NCBI GenBank assembly: GCA_947493495.1 | Contig: CANLRN010000027.1 | Span: 1-49,535 of the forward strand | Reading direction: 5' to 3' | Origin: an uncultured Aquimarina sp. | Lineage (GTDB): Bacteria > Bacteroidota > Bacteroidia > Flavobacteriales > Flavobacteriaceae | DNA: 49,535 nucleotides | Part shown: positions 36,375-44,859 of the stretch, in pieces | How positions within the stretch are numbered: the stretch's first letter is position 1 | How the letters are laid out: each line of letters opens with the position of its first letter | Translations under genes and position numbers: made by a program | Notes under the pieces: model-generated | Database searches by the model: none | Seen by the model: the letters and a program-made list of their open reading frames with translations, nothing else | Told to the model about the DNA's origin: nothing

Positions 36375-38411
36375 ATGACACGTTTTTTAGTTTTAGTACT
36401 TCTATTTTTGCTTGGCCCTAACCAAGGCTACACTCAAATCTATGATCCTGTAGTATGGGATACTGATGTAGTTGTCTTGTCCGAAAACGAATATGAATTA
36501 CAGGCAATAGCCCGCATAGAAGAAGGATGGCATCTGTATTCGCAAAACGTACCAAAAGATGGACCTATCCCAACACATTTTATTTTTGAGACTTCTACTG
36601 ATTATGAATTGTTAGGCGTTTTTGAGGAAGAAGCTGGTAAAGTGGTAAACGATCCTGTTTTTAAATTAAGGATCACCTATTTCGAAGGTAAGACTATTTT
36701 TAAGCAACGCATACGGCTTAGTAAAAAATTGGATACCATTAAGGCTTCTGTAGAGTTTATGGTATGTGATGATGAACGTTGTCTGCCACCTAACGAGGTT
36801 GATCTGGTTTTTAACCTAAATCCTTCTTCTAGAAAATCTGCTACCGAAGAGGTCGCTGCAGCGACTATTGAATCAGAAAGCAATATGGCTATGGACGGAC
36901 AGCTATATGGTATGCAGCCAGACGAAATAAAAATAGCCGCTTCTAATTGCGGAAATCAAATGAGTTTGAGCGCTCAAAAAGAGAAAGGTGCTAAAAATTC
37001 CTTATGGCAGATTTTTGGCCTTGGATTTTTAGGAGGACTTTTGGCGTTGTTAACGCCCTGTGTTTTTCCAATGATTCCGCTAACGGTTAGTTTTTTTACA
37101 AAGAGTGCAGAAAACAACAAAGGAAAAGGAATTCAAAATGCTTTGATCTATGGTTTCTTTATCTTAAGTGTTTATCTCTTATTAAGTGTTCCATTTCACT
37201 TACTGGATTCTGTAAACCCAGATATTCTAAACGAAATTTCTACAAATGTTTGGCTCAATGTCATCTTCTTTATTGTTTTTGTTGCATTTTCATTTTCATT
37301 TTTCGGATTTTACGAACTGACGCTACCATCCCGTTGGACAAATCAAACCACGAAAGGTGAAAGTACCCGTGGCCTGGTTGGAATTTTTTTCATGGCTCTT
37401 ACACTTGCGTTAGTGTCCTTCTCCTGTACAGGTCCTATCTTAGGTTCGTTATTAGCGGGATCTTTAACCTCTGATGGTGGAGCCTGGCAGCTTACTATGG
37501 GAATGGCTGGGTTTGGTCTTGCATTGGGTATGCCTTTTGCCTTGTTTGCCATGTTTCCTAAACTTATGGATAGTTTGCCTAAGTCAGGAGGTTGGCTCAA
37601 TACCACTAAGGTAATCTTAGGGTTTTTAGAACTGGCATTGGCCATTAAGTTTTTGTCGAATGCAGACTTGGTGGATCACTGGGAACTATTGAAAATCGAA
37701 CCTTTTCTTATTCTTTGGATTATCATCTTTACAGGTTTGGGACTGTATCTTTTGGGGAAAATTAAATTTCCACACGATTCGCCCATTTCAAAATTGTCAT
37801 GGCCCAGATGGACAGGCGCTTTTTTGATTTTCGCTTTTGTACTATATCTCGTGTCTGGTTTTAGAATAAATAAGGATGCCAAGACGTTTACATCGCTTAC
37901 GCTACTCAGTGGTTTGGCGCCTCCGGCCGGTTATAGTTACCTATATCCGAACAAGTGTCCTAACAATCTTAATTGCTTCAAAGATCTTCAAGAAGGTATT
38001 GAGCATGCTAAAAAGGTGAACAAACCCATTTTATTAGATTTTACCGGATATGCCTGTGTCAATTGCAGAAAGATGGAAGAACATGTTTGGCCCAAACCTA
38101 AAATCAAAAAATATTTGGAACAAGATTATGTTTTGATATCCCTTTATGTTGATGATAAAAAAGTATTATCTAAAGAAGAGCAAATTGAAGTTCAGCGCAG
38201 TAATGGAGGCTCACGTAAATTAAAAAACTATGGCCATAAGTGGGCACATTTTCAAACGCAATTTTTTAAAACCAACGCGCAACCCTATTATGTGCTTTTG
38301 AGTCCAGATGGCAAAACGATACTTAGTAAAGCGGTCGGTTATACTCCAGATGAAGATGCTTATGCCGCTTTTTTATCCTGTGGCTTATTGACGATGGAGA
38401 GTGTGAAATAA
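36375..38411 (+). CDS. DsbD-like thiol:disulfide interchange protein
   Basis: A 678-residue inner-membrane electron transporter. Parts in order: signal peptide; periplasmic DsbD-alpha-like domain (about 22-160) with the cysteine pair in FMVCDDERCLPP; eight or so TM helices with the redox cysteines in LTPCVFP (Cys229) and FSCTGPI (Cys351); and a C-terminal thioredoxin domain with YACVNCRKMEE (Cys561, Cys564). It moves electrons from cytoplasmic thioredoxin to periplasmic partners. The TlpA-like lipoprotein four genes upstream is a natural acceptor. It is separated from the M16 gene by a terminator, so it has its own promoter. Confidence 0.93.
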   Translation: MTRFLVLVLLFLLGPNQGYTQIYDPVVWDTDVVVLSENEYELQAIARIEEGWHLYSQNVPKDGPIPTHFIFETSTDYELLGVFEEEAGKVVNDPVFKLRITYFEGKTIFKQRIRLSKKLDTIKASVEFMVCDDERCLPPNEVDLVFNLNPSSRKSATEEVAAATIESESNMAMDGQLYGMQPDEIKIAASNCGNQMSLSAQKEKGAKNSLWQIFGLGFLGGLLALLTPCVFPMIPLTVSFFTKSAENNKGKGIQNALIYGFFILSVYLLLSVPFHLLDSVNPDILNEISTNVWLNVIFFIVFVAFSFSFFGFYELTLPSRWTNQTTKGESTRGLVGIFFMALTLALVSFSCTGPILGSLLAGSLTSDGGAWQLTMGMAGFGLALGMPFALFAMFPKLMDSLPKSGGWLNTTKVILGFLELALAIKFLSNADLVDHWELLKIEPFLILWIIIFTGLGLYLLGKIKFPHDSPISKLSWPRWTGAFLIFAFVLYLVSGFRINKDAKTFTSLTLLSGLAPPAGYSYLYPNKCPNNLNCFKDLQEGIEHAKKVNKPILLDFTGYACVNCRKMEEHVWPKPKIKKYLEQDYVLISLYVDDKKVLSKEEQIEVQRSNGGSRKLKNYGHKWAHFQTQFFKTNAQPYYVLLSPDGKTILSKAVGYTPDEDAYAAFLSCGLLTMESVK

Positions 38412-38449
38412 GGCTAGCCATAGCAAACTGGTATAAAGTGAACATTCCT

Positions 38450-38580
38450 GAAATGAGAGGTTTCGTTGTGTCAACAAAAGAACGACTGCGGAGGTGGTTG
38501 GCCGCATTAATTGTTTTTATTAGTTATTCTTTACCAGAAGCAGATTTTGAATTACGACAATTACTATCAAGAAAAAATCT
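38450..38580 (+). pseudogene. Fragment resembling a SIR2-like domain C-terminus
   Basis: The plus-strand frame contains TKERLRRWLAALIVFISYSL followed by PEADFELRQLLSRK. The phrase IVFI.YSLPEADFELRQLL resembles the strand-helix near the end of SIR2-like NAD-binding domains found in bacterial defence and signalling proteins. Neither a beginning nor a natural end is present; the fragment is cut just where the ISAs1-type remnant begins on the other strand. Recognition is from memory of a short motif, so moderate at best. Confidence 0.4.
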
Positions 38581-38834
38581 ACGCATTGTATGCTTAGAAG
38601 GAAGACCATTAGAAAAAGAACCGTGTTTCTTTAGCCAATTGATCTCATGTTCTCCGAACATTAATATACGATCCCATTCTTGACAACCACATAGTACGGC
38701 ACTAAAGGTAAGTAATAAGATATCGACATAGAATGCCTTAAGTTTGCTTTGTTAGTACGACGAGGGTCTTGCATCTTTGAAAAATAGAGGTTAAGAAAAT
38801 TCCTGTTAAATTTAGAATCTGAAGAGGTTGACAT
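38567..38834 (-). pseudogene. Degenerate ISAs1-family transposase, 5' end only
   Basis: Minus-strand ATG at 38834 gives MSTSSDSKFNRNFLNLYFSK and MQDPRRTNKANLRHSM. A one-base deletion near 38728 then shifts the frame to DILLLTFSAVLCGCQEWDRI, EINWLKKHGSFSNGLPSKHT and MRRF. DPRR, AVLCG..EW and GLPS..T.RR are hallmarks of the ISAs1-family N-terminal domain. CAGGGAATTAAAAAAATG just before the ATG (outer base near 38849) looks like an ISAs1-type terminal repeat. The catalytic part is absent. Confidence 0.82.
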
Positions 38835-38914
38835 TTTTTTAATTCCCTGTTGGGAAAGTAATGTCTTATGTATAAAGTAAAATTAAAACAATTTTAGAAA
38901 ATGCTTTTGCTCTG

Positions 38915-38930
38915 GCTTCATAACGAAGTT
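38915..38930. repeat. 16-bp word shared with 553-568
   Basis: GCTTCATAACGAAGTT occurs here and at 553-568, next to the left palindromic element. It contains a short CTTC-GAAG inverted pair. Flanking sequences are only loosely alike. Apart from the transposase fragment, 38580-39008 holds no gene I can support. Confidence 0.4.
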
Positions 38931-39008
38931 TTATTGCATAAATGGGTTAAAATTTGTAAATTGTATATTAACATATTTATAGATAACACAAACTTTAAAC
39001 TCATAATT

Positions 39009-40631
39009 ATGAAACGAGCATTAACTAGATCGATTTTAATTATTACGTTATTATTATTTGGATTAAACCTACATTCTCAGCCCCCTCCAGGAAGTGGTTG
39101 GAATAATGTATTTGGAGATGAATTTGGCGGATCTTCGATAAATGATAATATTTGGACAGTTAAAAACCCTAATATTTTAGGAAGAGAACCTACTTTTTTA
39201 AGGAGTCAGGTAATAGTTAGTGGAGGGACTTTAAAAATCAGAAATGATTATCCTAATGGAGGAGTTCCTAAAGGCGGATGGATAGAATCCAAAGCAGAGT
39301 TTGCAAAACCAGGAAGACCAAAATATGGATATTATGAAGCAAGACTCAGAATTAATGGACCAGATAATGGAAAAATATGGCCATCTTGGTGGATCTGGGG
39401 GAATTTTAGAAATGGAGTCAGTACTACAGAGTTTGATTTAATGGAATATAGTGGTAGCTCTACTAGATTCTTTAATAACAAAGCTACCTCTTCACATCAT
39501 TCTATTGGTAAAAAAGAAATTTTTCCAGCTTTTTTTAACCCAAATGTTATGAGAGCTGATACGACTACACCGCCAGATAATGCTTCACGAAGAAATGCTT
39601 TTCAATGGCATGTTTGGGGTTTGCATTGGACACCTAATGAAGTGTCTTTCTATTATGATGGTGTAAAATATTTTTCTACAACAGCTCGGGGAGCACAAGA
39701 TGCAATGAATGAAAATGAAGGGTTAAGACTAATCTTATCATCATCCCCACATACCTTTGATGTTTTTGGAAACAATAATGGTCCAGGAGGGTTTCAAGGA
39801 AACAATCCTTTAGGAGCAAATGGAGCAGCTAAACCTGGAGATAATCTAGGAACTCTAGAAGTAGATTGGGTTAGAGTATGGACAGGTGGAACTATTGGAG
39901 GAAATAGTGGTGGCGGGAACACTGTTGTTACACTAAAAAAAGGGAATGCTACTGGTTTTAGTATAGATGGTAATAATGGAGGAGCTAATGGACAAAATGT
40001 ATATTTATGGTCTACCAATAGAAATAATATAAATCAGCAATGGATAGAAATTAATCGAGGAAATGGATTTTATTCATATCAAAAAAATAACACAAATTTT
40101 TGTCTTGATGGAGGTAATGGCGGAGCTAATAGACAAAATGTGTATTTATGGACCTGTTCTAATAATAACCAAAATCAACACTGGCGAAAAGTTAATCTAG
40201 GCAATGGCAGGGTGAGATTAGAAAAAAGAAATGCTCCTGGTTTCTCCATCGATGGAGGTAATGGAGGAGCAAATGGACAAAATCTTTACTTATGGTCATC
40301 TAGTAACGGGAATCAAAATCAACATTGGGAACTCACTTCGTTTCGATCTAATAGAAATTCTTTTGTAGGGCCAATAAACGAAGGAGAAGATATAAATCAG
40401 ATAGATATTTATCCTAATCCATCTAACGGAATTTTTACAGTTGATTTTAATACAAATGTTAAAAATATCCAAGCAACCTTAACTGATCTTAGTGGAAGAG
40501 TGGTGTTTAAATCAACGTTAAATAATGAAGACAGTAAATCTATTGACGTTCAAGAGTTACCTCGTGGGATGTATCTACTGAACCTTGAGGGAGATCGTTT
40601 TAAAAAACAGACAAAAATTATTTTACAATAA
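39009..40631 (+). CDS. GH16-family glycoside hydrolase with ricin-type lectin domain and T9SS tail
   Basis: A 540-residue secreted enzyme begun at ATG 39009, which gives a proper signal peptide (MKRALTRSILIITLLLFGLN..HSQ); the ATG at 38901 adds 36 residues before it and is less likely. The GH16 domain (about 28-295) has the catalytic motif EFDLME (Glu141 nucleophile, Asp143, Glu146 acid/base) in the beta-bulge form ExDxxE, usual in agarases, porphyranases, carrageenases and laminarinases. Then comes a ricin-B/CBM13 beta-trefoil of three near-identical repeats (SIDG.NGGANGQN.YLW, then QQW or QHW), and a type A sorting domain (IDIYPNPSNGIFTV). It probably cleaves an algal galactan or beta-glucan; substrate not fixed. 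No SusCD glycan genes adjoin it. Confidence 0.9.
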   Translation: MKRALTRSILIITLLLFGLNLHSQPPPGSGWNNVFGDEFGGSSINDNIWTVKNPNILGREPTFLRSQVIVSGGTLKIRNDYPNGGVPKGGWIESKAEFAKPGRPKYGYYEARLRINGPDNGKIWPSWWIWGNFRNGVSTTEFDLMEYSGSSTRFFNNKATSSHHSIGKKEIFPAFFNPNVMRADTTTPPDNASRRNAFQWHVWGLHWTPNEVSFYYDGVKYFSTTARGAQDAMNENEGLRLILSSSPHTFDVFGNNNGPGGFQGNNPLGANGAAKPGDNLGTLEVDWVRVWTGGTIGGNSGGGNTVVTLKKGNATGFSIDGNNGGANGQNVYLWSTNRNNINQQWIEINRGNGFYSYQKNNTNFCLDGGNGGANRQNVYLWTCSNNNQNQHWRKVNLGNGRVRLEKRNAPGFSIDGGNGGANGQNLYLWSSSNGNQNQHWELTSFRSNRNSFVGPINEGEDINQIDIYPNPSNGIFTVDFNTNVKNIQATLTDLSGRVVFKSTLNNEDSKSIDVQELPRGMYLLNLEGDRFKKQTKIILQ

Positions 40632-40662
40632 TAATCTGGGTTAAAATAAGAAAACTAAAATG

Positions 40663-40721
40663 CCTTTTAGAAGCGCTGTACAATATGACGACTTAATTGT
40701 ATGATGCTTCTAAAAGGTTTT
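40663..40721 (+). terminator. Intrinsic terminator of the GH16 gene
   Basis: A perfect 12-bp outer stem CCTTTTAGAAGC / GCTTCTAAAAGG encloses a second short stem (TACAAT / ATTGTA) and is followed by TTTT. The remaining stretch to 40943 shows no gene. Confidence 0.8.
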
Positions 40722-40943
40722 ATAGATACTCAAATTGGATAAAAATCTGTTACCCTAGTTTTTAGACATCTCAGTGACAAAATAATTCTTCATATCCAAA
40801 TCCGAGTATTACATATTTATATTTCTTCTAGTGATGGATATTCTAGTATATGAAGAAGTAGCCTTTTATATTGTTTTTAATCCGCTTTATGCAATAGAAG
40901 GTTGTCATGAAGCTTGTAGAATTAAGAAGTCTTTTTTATGTAA

Positions 40944-41699
40944 TTACTCCAACCACATTTTAAAATCTTTAACTCGTTCTCTAGCAACAATAATTTCTTG
41001 TTCATCAAAATGATTTAATTTGATTTGCAATCTAGAATTGGTATAAGAGATAATATCTTTTATGGCATTAATATTTACAAAAAATTTTCTGCTCACTCTA
41101 TAAAATTGTTTCGGATTCAATTCACCTTCAAGAGATTCTAAGGTTGGGTCAATCAGATAGTTTCTATTTTCAATAGTATGAAGGTATGTTCCTTTATTTT
41201 CGGAATAAAAGCACTCGATATCCTCTACAGAAAATATTTTGATATGTTGTCCTACTTTAACTGTAAAACGTTTTTTATACTCTCTATCCATAGGGTTGAT
41301 CAAGAGTTTTTTGATATCTTCAAAGTCTACCTGTAGACTAGATTTCATGGGCAATTGTTCTTTATACTGTTTTATAGCAACTTCTAATTCCTCATCATCG
41401 ATAGGTTTCAGTAGATAATCGATACTATTTAATTTAAATGCTTTGAGTGCGTATTCATCATATGCAGTCGTAAAAATAATGGCACTTTTTATAGGGACAG
41501 CATCAAATATCTCAAAAGATAAACCATCGCTTAGCTGTATGTCTAAAAAGATAAGATCCGGATGCTTATTATTGCTAAACCATTCTATCGATTCGCTTAC
41601 AGAATGTAATAGTATATCTGCTTTTATATCTATATTTTCTAACATTCTACTCAATCTACGAGCGGCTGGTTTTTCGTCTTCGATAATAATTACATGCAT
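40944..41699 (-). CDS. LytTR-family response regulator
   Basis: A 251-residue cytoplasmic regulator. The N-terminal receiver domain has the acidic pocket IIEDE, the phosphoacceptor Asp53 in LIFLDIQLSDG, and the conserved Thr and Lys in FTTAYDEYALKAF and DYLLKPID. The C-terminal 110 residues form a LytTR DNA-binding domain (FTVKVGQHIKIFSVEDIECF; FYRVSRKFFVNINAIKDI). It is the natural partner of the LytS-type kinase encoded at the head of this cluster; three 2TM genes lie between them. Probably controls the same or nearby genes, target unknown. Confidence 0.93.
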   Translation of the reverse strand: MHVIIIEDEKPAARRLSRMLENIDIKADILLHSVSESIEWFSNNKHPDLIFLDIQLSDGLSFEIFDAVPIKSAIIFTTAYDEYALKAFKLNSIDYLLKPIDDEELEVAIKQYKEQLPMKSSLQVDFEDIKKLLINPMDREYKKRFTVKVGQHIKIFSVEDIECFYSENKGTYLHTIENRNYLIDPTLESLEGELNPKQFYRVSRKFFVNINAIKDIISYTNSRLQIKLNHFDEQEIIVARERVKDFKMWLE

Positions 41700-41738
41700 A
41701 GGTTTGGTGTTGATTTTAAATCAGAACTGGTATAATTA

Positions 41739-42044
41739 CTATTCCCACAATTGTTTTTCCTGATCCTCTTCGTCCATAAATTTTCTGATTCTACGTTCTT
41801 CCCAATCTTTATCGAACATAGGATTGATTCTATAGGCTTTTACCGCGTGGAATGCCAATCCAATTCCCCAACCAAATGCAGCCCATAAAAACCAGGCATT
41901 ATGCCATTCATTTTGGTAATAATTTAAGCCTGCTAAAAAGCTAATGACGATAGTATAAGAGAATAGATTGTTATAGAATTTCTTTAGTTCTTCTACGCGT
42001 TCTCTAGCACGTTCGTATCTTTTTTGTTCTTCAAAATTTTTCAT
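41739..42044 (-). CDS. 2TM domain protein
   Basis: A 101-residue protein consisting of one 2TM domain: basic N-terminal helix (KRYERARERVEELKKFYNNL), two TM segments (about 29-45 and 53-71; the second with FGWGIGLAFH), and a charged C-terminal helix with the family ending DKDWEERRIRKFM. The domain is widespread in Bacteroidota beside LytTR kinase genes and has no known function. One of three free copies in a row; 39 bp upstream of the response-regulator gene. Confidence 0.88.
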   Translation of the reverse strand: MKNFEEQKRYERARERVEELKKFYNNLFSYTIVISFLAGLNYYQNEWHNAWFLWAAFGWGIGLAFHAVKAYRINPMFDKDWEERRIRKFMDEEDQEKQLWE

Positions 42045-42091
42045 AGTTATAGGTTTATAATGATTTCTTAATTGATATAGAATGATATTTT

Positions 42092-42406
42092 TTAAAAGAA
42101 ATTATCTCTATCATCTTGATCCATAATTTCTTTGATTTTGCGTTCTTCCCACTGTTTGCTAAACACAATATTAGGATTAAACACTTTTATCCAGTGAAAA
42201 AATAAACCGATTCCCCAGAAAAAAGGGGTAAAGTAGATATGCCATTGTGTCCATTGGCTAAATCCTTGATTGATAAAATCCGTATTTATAAAGAGTAAAA
42301 AAATATTTATAATAATATATACAGTAAGATGAGAATAAAACCCTTTTTCATCTTTGACTCTTTTTTGAGCCCTTTCATATCTTTTTTGCTGTTCAAATTT
42401 TTCCAT
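42092..42406 (-). CDS. 2TM domain protein
   Basis: A 104-residue 2TM protein when started at ATG 42406 (MEKFEQQKRYERAQ), matching the opening of its neighbour (MKNFEEQKRYERAR); ATG 42430 would make it overlap the preceding gene by 20 bases. Two TM segments surround a short loop with the tryptophan-rich FSQWTQWH, the second reading FFWGIGLFFHW; the tail is SKQWEERKIKEIM. Function unknown; encoded within the kinase-regulator cluster. Confidence 0.87.
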   Translation of the reverse strand: MEKFEQQKRYERAQKRVKDEKGFYSHLTVYIIINIFLLFINTDFINQGFSQWTQWHIYFTPFFWGIGLFFHWIKVFNPNIVFSKQWEERKIKEIMDQDDRDNFF

Positions 42407-42410
42407 TTGT

Positions 42411-42755
42411 TTAATTTTTTTCTTTTTCATTCATGAACTCTTGTATTTTTCGCTTTTCCCATTCTGTGCTATAGACGGATCTAGCCAAGAGTTTTTGGAG
42501 ACCATTTGTTTCTCTAAAGATCCATAGTCCATGTCCTAAGAGTCCTATACCCCAGAAAAAAGGTGTGCTCAATATATTCCAGAATAGGTACTCATTATAA
42601 TCTTCACTATTTAAATAGCTCCCTAATTTTAGTTTAAAACTAAAGATGATTACATTCATGATAATGTATACGATACAATGAGCATAAAAAGAACGTTCTT
42701 CTGAGATTCTTTTTTTTGCATTTTTGTATGCTTTTATTTGTTTAATATTATTCAT
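42411..42755 (-). CDS. 2TM domain protein
   Basis: A 114-residue 2TM protein started at ATG 42755 (MNNIKQIKAYKNAKKR). The longer frame up to 42848 lies inside the kinase gene and adds unrelated residues. It overlaps the kinase stop by 8 bases (ATGAATAA), a sign of translational coupling. Two TM segments (VYIIMNVIIFSF; FFWGIGLLGHGLWIF) and the typical tail STEWEKRKIQEFMNE. The loop between them is longer than in the other two free copies. Confidence 0.86.
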   Translation of the reverse strand: MNNIKQIKAYKNAKKRISEERSFYAHCIVYIIMNVIIFSFKLKLGSYLNSEDYNEYLFWNILSTPFFWGIGLLGHGLWIFRETNGLQKLLARSVYSTEWEKRKIQEFMNEKEKN

Positions 42756-44100
42756 AATGACTTCTTTTAGATGTACCCATGTATTTTCTGATTTTTTTCT
42801 TTTCCCAATCTTTTCCAAAAATGAGGTGACGGTTAAATGCTTCTCCATAAAGAAAGAATAATCCTAATCCCCATCCTGCCATCGGAAAAATAAACCATGG
42901 GAGGTCAAAACCTGTAGTCTTATAATTGATAAATACAAGAACTGGAATCACAATACAATACGCTATCAGACTACCATAAAATTCTTTCATCTTTTTTACA
43001 CGTTTTTTAGCACGCTTATATTTTAGATTTTTTATACGTTTAGCATCTTTTGCTATTTCCATAGTAAATCCTGATATTTTTTTTGTTAAAATGGGTAGCT
43101 TAGCAATAAAAGCAACATCAGTTTTGTAAACAGAAAATTCTCTTTTGGTCAATAGCTCATACCGCTGACGTACATTACCCAAACCAACACCACTACTTTG
43201 TTTGATGACTTCTTTGGGTTGTAGGTTATTTTCTACTAGTAAAAATCCTTCTTTTTCATAAATTTTTATATGTAGCGGTTTAGTAGGCATCACTACATTG
43301 TGCTTTATAGTGTTCTCTAGTAAAATCTGAAGTGATAAGGGTACTACTCTCGCTTCTGGATTATCAGCTTGTACTGGGATGTCAAAAATGATACTATCTT
43401 CAAATCTTAATTTTAATAGTGTCATATAGGTTTTCGCAAATTTTAATTCTTCATCTACAGTGACTAGCTCTTTATCTTTTTGCTCTAATACATATCGGTA
43501 TACTTTGGATAAAGAGGTCGTAAATTTCTGTGCCATTTTTGGATTTTCATCGATTAAAGATGTTAATACATTTAAGCTATTGAACAAAAAATGAGGGTCT
43601 AATTGATTTTTTAATGCTGTAAACTTTGCTGATGCTGTACCGGCAATTATCTTTTGCTCAGTTACTTTTTTTTCTTGTAGCGCTTTGTAGAAATAAATGG
43701 TATGCGAAAGCAAAGAAATAATAATCATAATGAATAGTGGAAACAAATAATCCCTAAACTTTTGATTAGCCATAAATTCTGATATTGTCTCCTTCTGAAG
43801 GATTACTACCGAAGCCATAAATTCACAAAAAGCGTACCCAATAAGAGTTAAAGTAATTGACCCTACTATTCCGACTACTATGCGTTGTACATCTTTATTT
43901 TTTTCTTTGTATTTTACATTTAAAAACTTAAAGAAAATAGTGTTTATATATCCTAAAACTAACCCATATAGATAAGATATAATCCACCATTCTATGGTTA
44001 GAAAACGCTCAAAATTGAATCCATTGAATAATAGAATAATGAATGCAAGAACAATAGATACAATGATGGATGCAATCGATATGTTTCTTAGGTCTTTCAT
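42748..44100 (-). CDS. LytS-type sensor histidine kinase fused to a C-terminal 2TM domain
   Basis: A 450-residue membrane kinase. Four TM helices occupy residues 8-140; the His_kinase domain shows the phosphoacceptor His170 in LKNQLDPHFLFNSLNVL; the ATPase part has the N-box LLENTIKHN and the G-box GVGLGNVRQRYELL. From Met347 to the end (104 residues) comes a complete 2TM domain (KYKRAKKRVKKMKEFYGSL; GWGLGLFF; GKDWEKKKIRKYM) like the three free proteins that follow. Met347 (ATG 43062) could serve as an internal start. It should phosphorylate the LytTR regulator in this cluster. The signal is unknown. Confidence 0.92.
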   Translation of the reverse strand: MKDLRNISIASIIVSIVLAFIILLFNGFNFERFLTIEWWIISYLYGLVLGYINTIFFKFLNVKYKEKNKDVQRIVVGIVGSITLTLIGYAFCEFMASVVILQKETISEFMANQKFRDYLFPLFIMIIISLLSHTIYFYKALQEKKVTEQKIIAGTASAKFTALKNQLDPHFLFNSLNVLTSLIDENPKMAQKFTTSLSKVYRYVLEQKDKELVTVDEELKFAKTYMTLLKLRFEDSIIFDIPVQADNPEARVVPLSLQILLENTIKHNVVMPTKPLHIKIYEKEGFLLVENNLQPKEVIKQSSGVGLGNVRQRYELLTKREFSVYKTDVAFIAKLPILTKKISGFTMEIAKDAKRIKNLKYKRAKKRVKKMKEFYGSLIAYCIVIPVLVFINYKTTGFDLPWFIFPMAGWGLGLFFLYGEAFNRHLIFGKDWEKKKIRKYMGTSKRSHYE

Positions 44101-44138
44101 TTATTTTGTTATTTCAAAATAGTTTTACTAATGCTCTA

Positions 44139-44759
44139 TTAGTTACAATTTTCTTGTATTCTACTTATTTGATCTTTCCCCCAGTCTGGATAAAAAAGAG
44201 TACTAGCTAGTTGTTTTTCAAAGTACAAGATAGCCTTTTCTACTTCTGAACAAAAAACTTTTGGGTCAGTACCCCAAAATTTTGCAGCTCCCATTTTCCA
44301 TTCTGCATGATATAAAATAGCTCTTGGATTTTCTGGTTCTAGTTTTTTTGCTTCTACATAAAGCGCTTCTATTTTTGGAGCAAGAGACATCCCGTATTTC
44401 GCACCATCATATACCACATAAGCTGTATGAAGCATGGCTTGCATAATTAGAATCTCTGCATTGTCCTTTGAAAAAATCTTTGCTTCATTTAAATAATTCT
44501 GCGCTTTCTTTAATCGGGATTCAATTTCTATAACATCTTTTATGTTAAAAGAAGTAATTATATGTATCTGTGCAGCATAATAATACGGTAACCAATTCTC
44601 TTTTTCTGCCTTACCAATACGTTCGAATAAATTAATAGCTTCATCATTTTTTTTAGCTTCCCATAACTCAAAAGCTTTTGTCATTCCTTTTTCGTATTGG
44701 TTTTGAGCAGCTACAGATGTCAATGTAAGAAAAATGATGATATTTAATATAATTTTCAT
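44139..44759 (-). CDS. Periplasmic TPR-like protein
   Basis: A 206-residue protein with a signal peptide (ending TSVAAQ) and helix pairs of tetratricopeptide type (EKGMTKAFELWEAKKNDEAI; YLNEAKIFSKDNAEILIMQA; AKKLEPENPRAILYHAEWKM). The C-terminal region contains two cysteines. It probably acts as a scaffold in the periplasm. It lies between the DUF2141 gene and the kinase gene (38 bp from the kinase). I do not know a specific role. Confidence 0.82.
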   Translation of the reverse strand: MKIILNIIIFLTLTSVAAQNQYEKGMTKAFELWEAKKNDEAINLFERIGKAEKENWLPYYYAAQIHIITSFNIKDVIEIESRLKKAQNYLNEAKIFSKDNAEILIMQAMLHTAYVVYDGAKYGMSLAPKIEALYVEAKKLEPENPRAILYHAEWKMGAAKFWGTDPKVFCSEVEKAILYFEKQLASTLFYPDWGKDQISRIQENCN

Positions 44760-44859
44760 TGTTTTGGATATTTTTGATAGTACGTAATAAAGATCTAATA
44801 ATCGTGTAGGTTTTAGAATTTTATCTTACCGAATCGTTGGTTTAGTAAGATGAATTGTA

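Noticed and set aside
38438..38683. 81-residue plus-strand frame taken as an intact gene
   Set aside because: Only 38450-38580 resembles a protein family; the remainder is antisense to an ISAs1-type transposase fragment.
38901..39008. Extended N-terminus of the GH16 enzyme
   Set aside because: It places 36 residues ahead of a clear signal peptide beginning at ATG 39009.
40831..41013. 60-residue plus-strand frame
   Set aside because: It runs into the antisense of the LytTR regulator gene and has no recognisable features.
42756..42848. Extended N-terminus of the third 2TM protein
   Set aside because: This part overlaps the kinase coding sequence in another frame and is absent from the other 2TM proteins; ATG 42755 fits the family.
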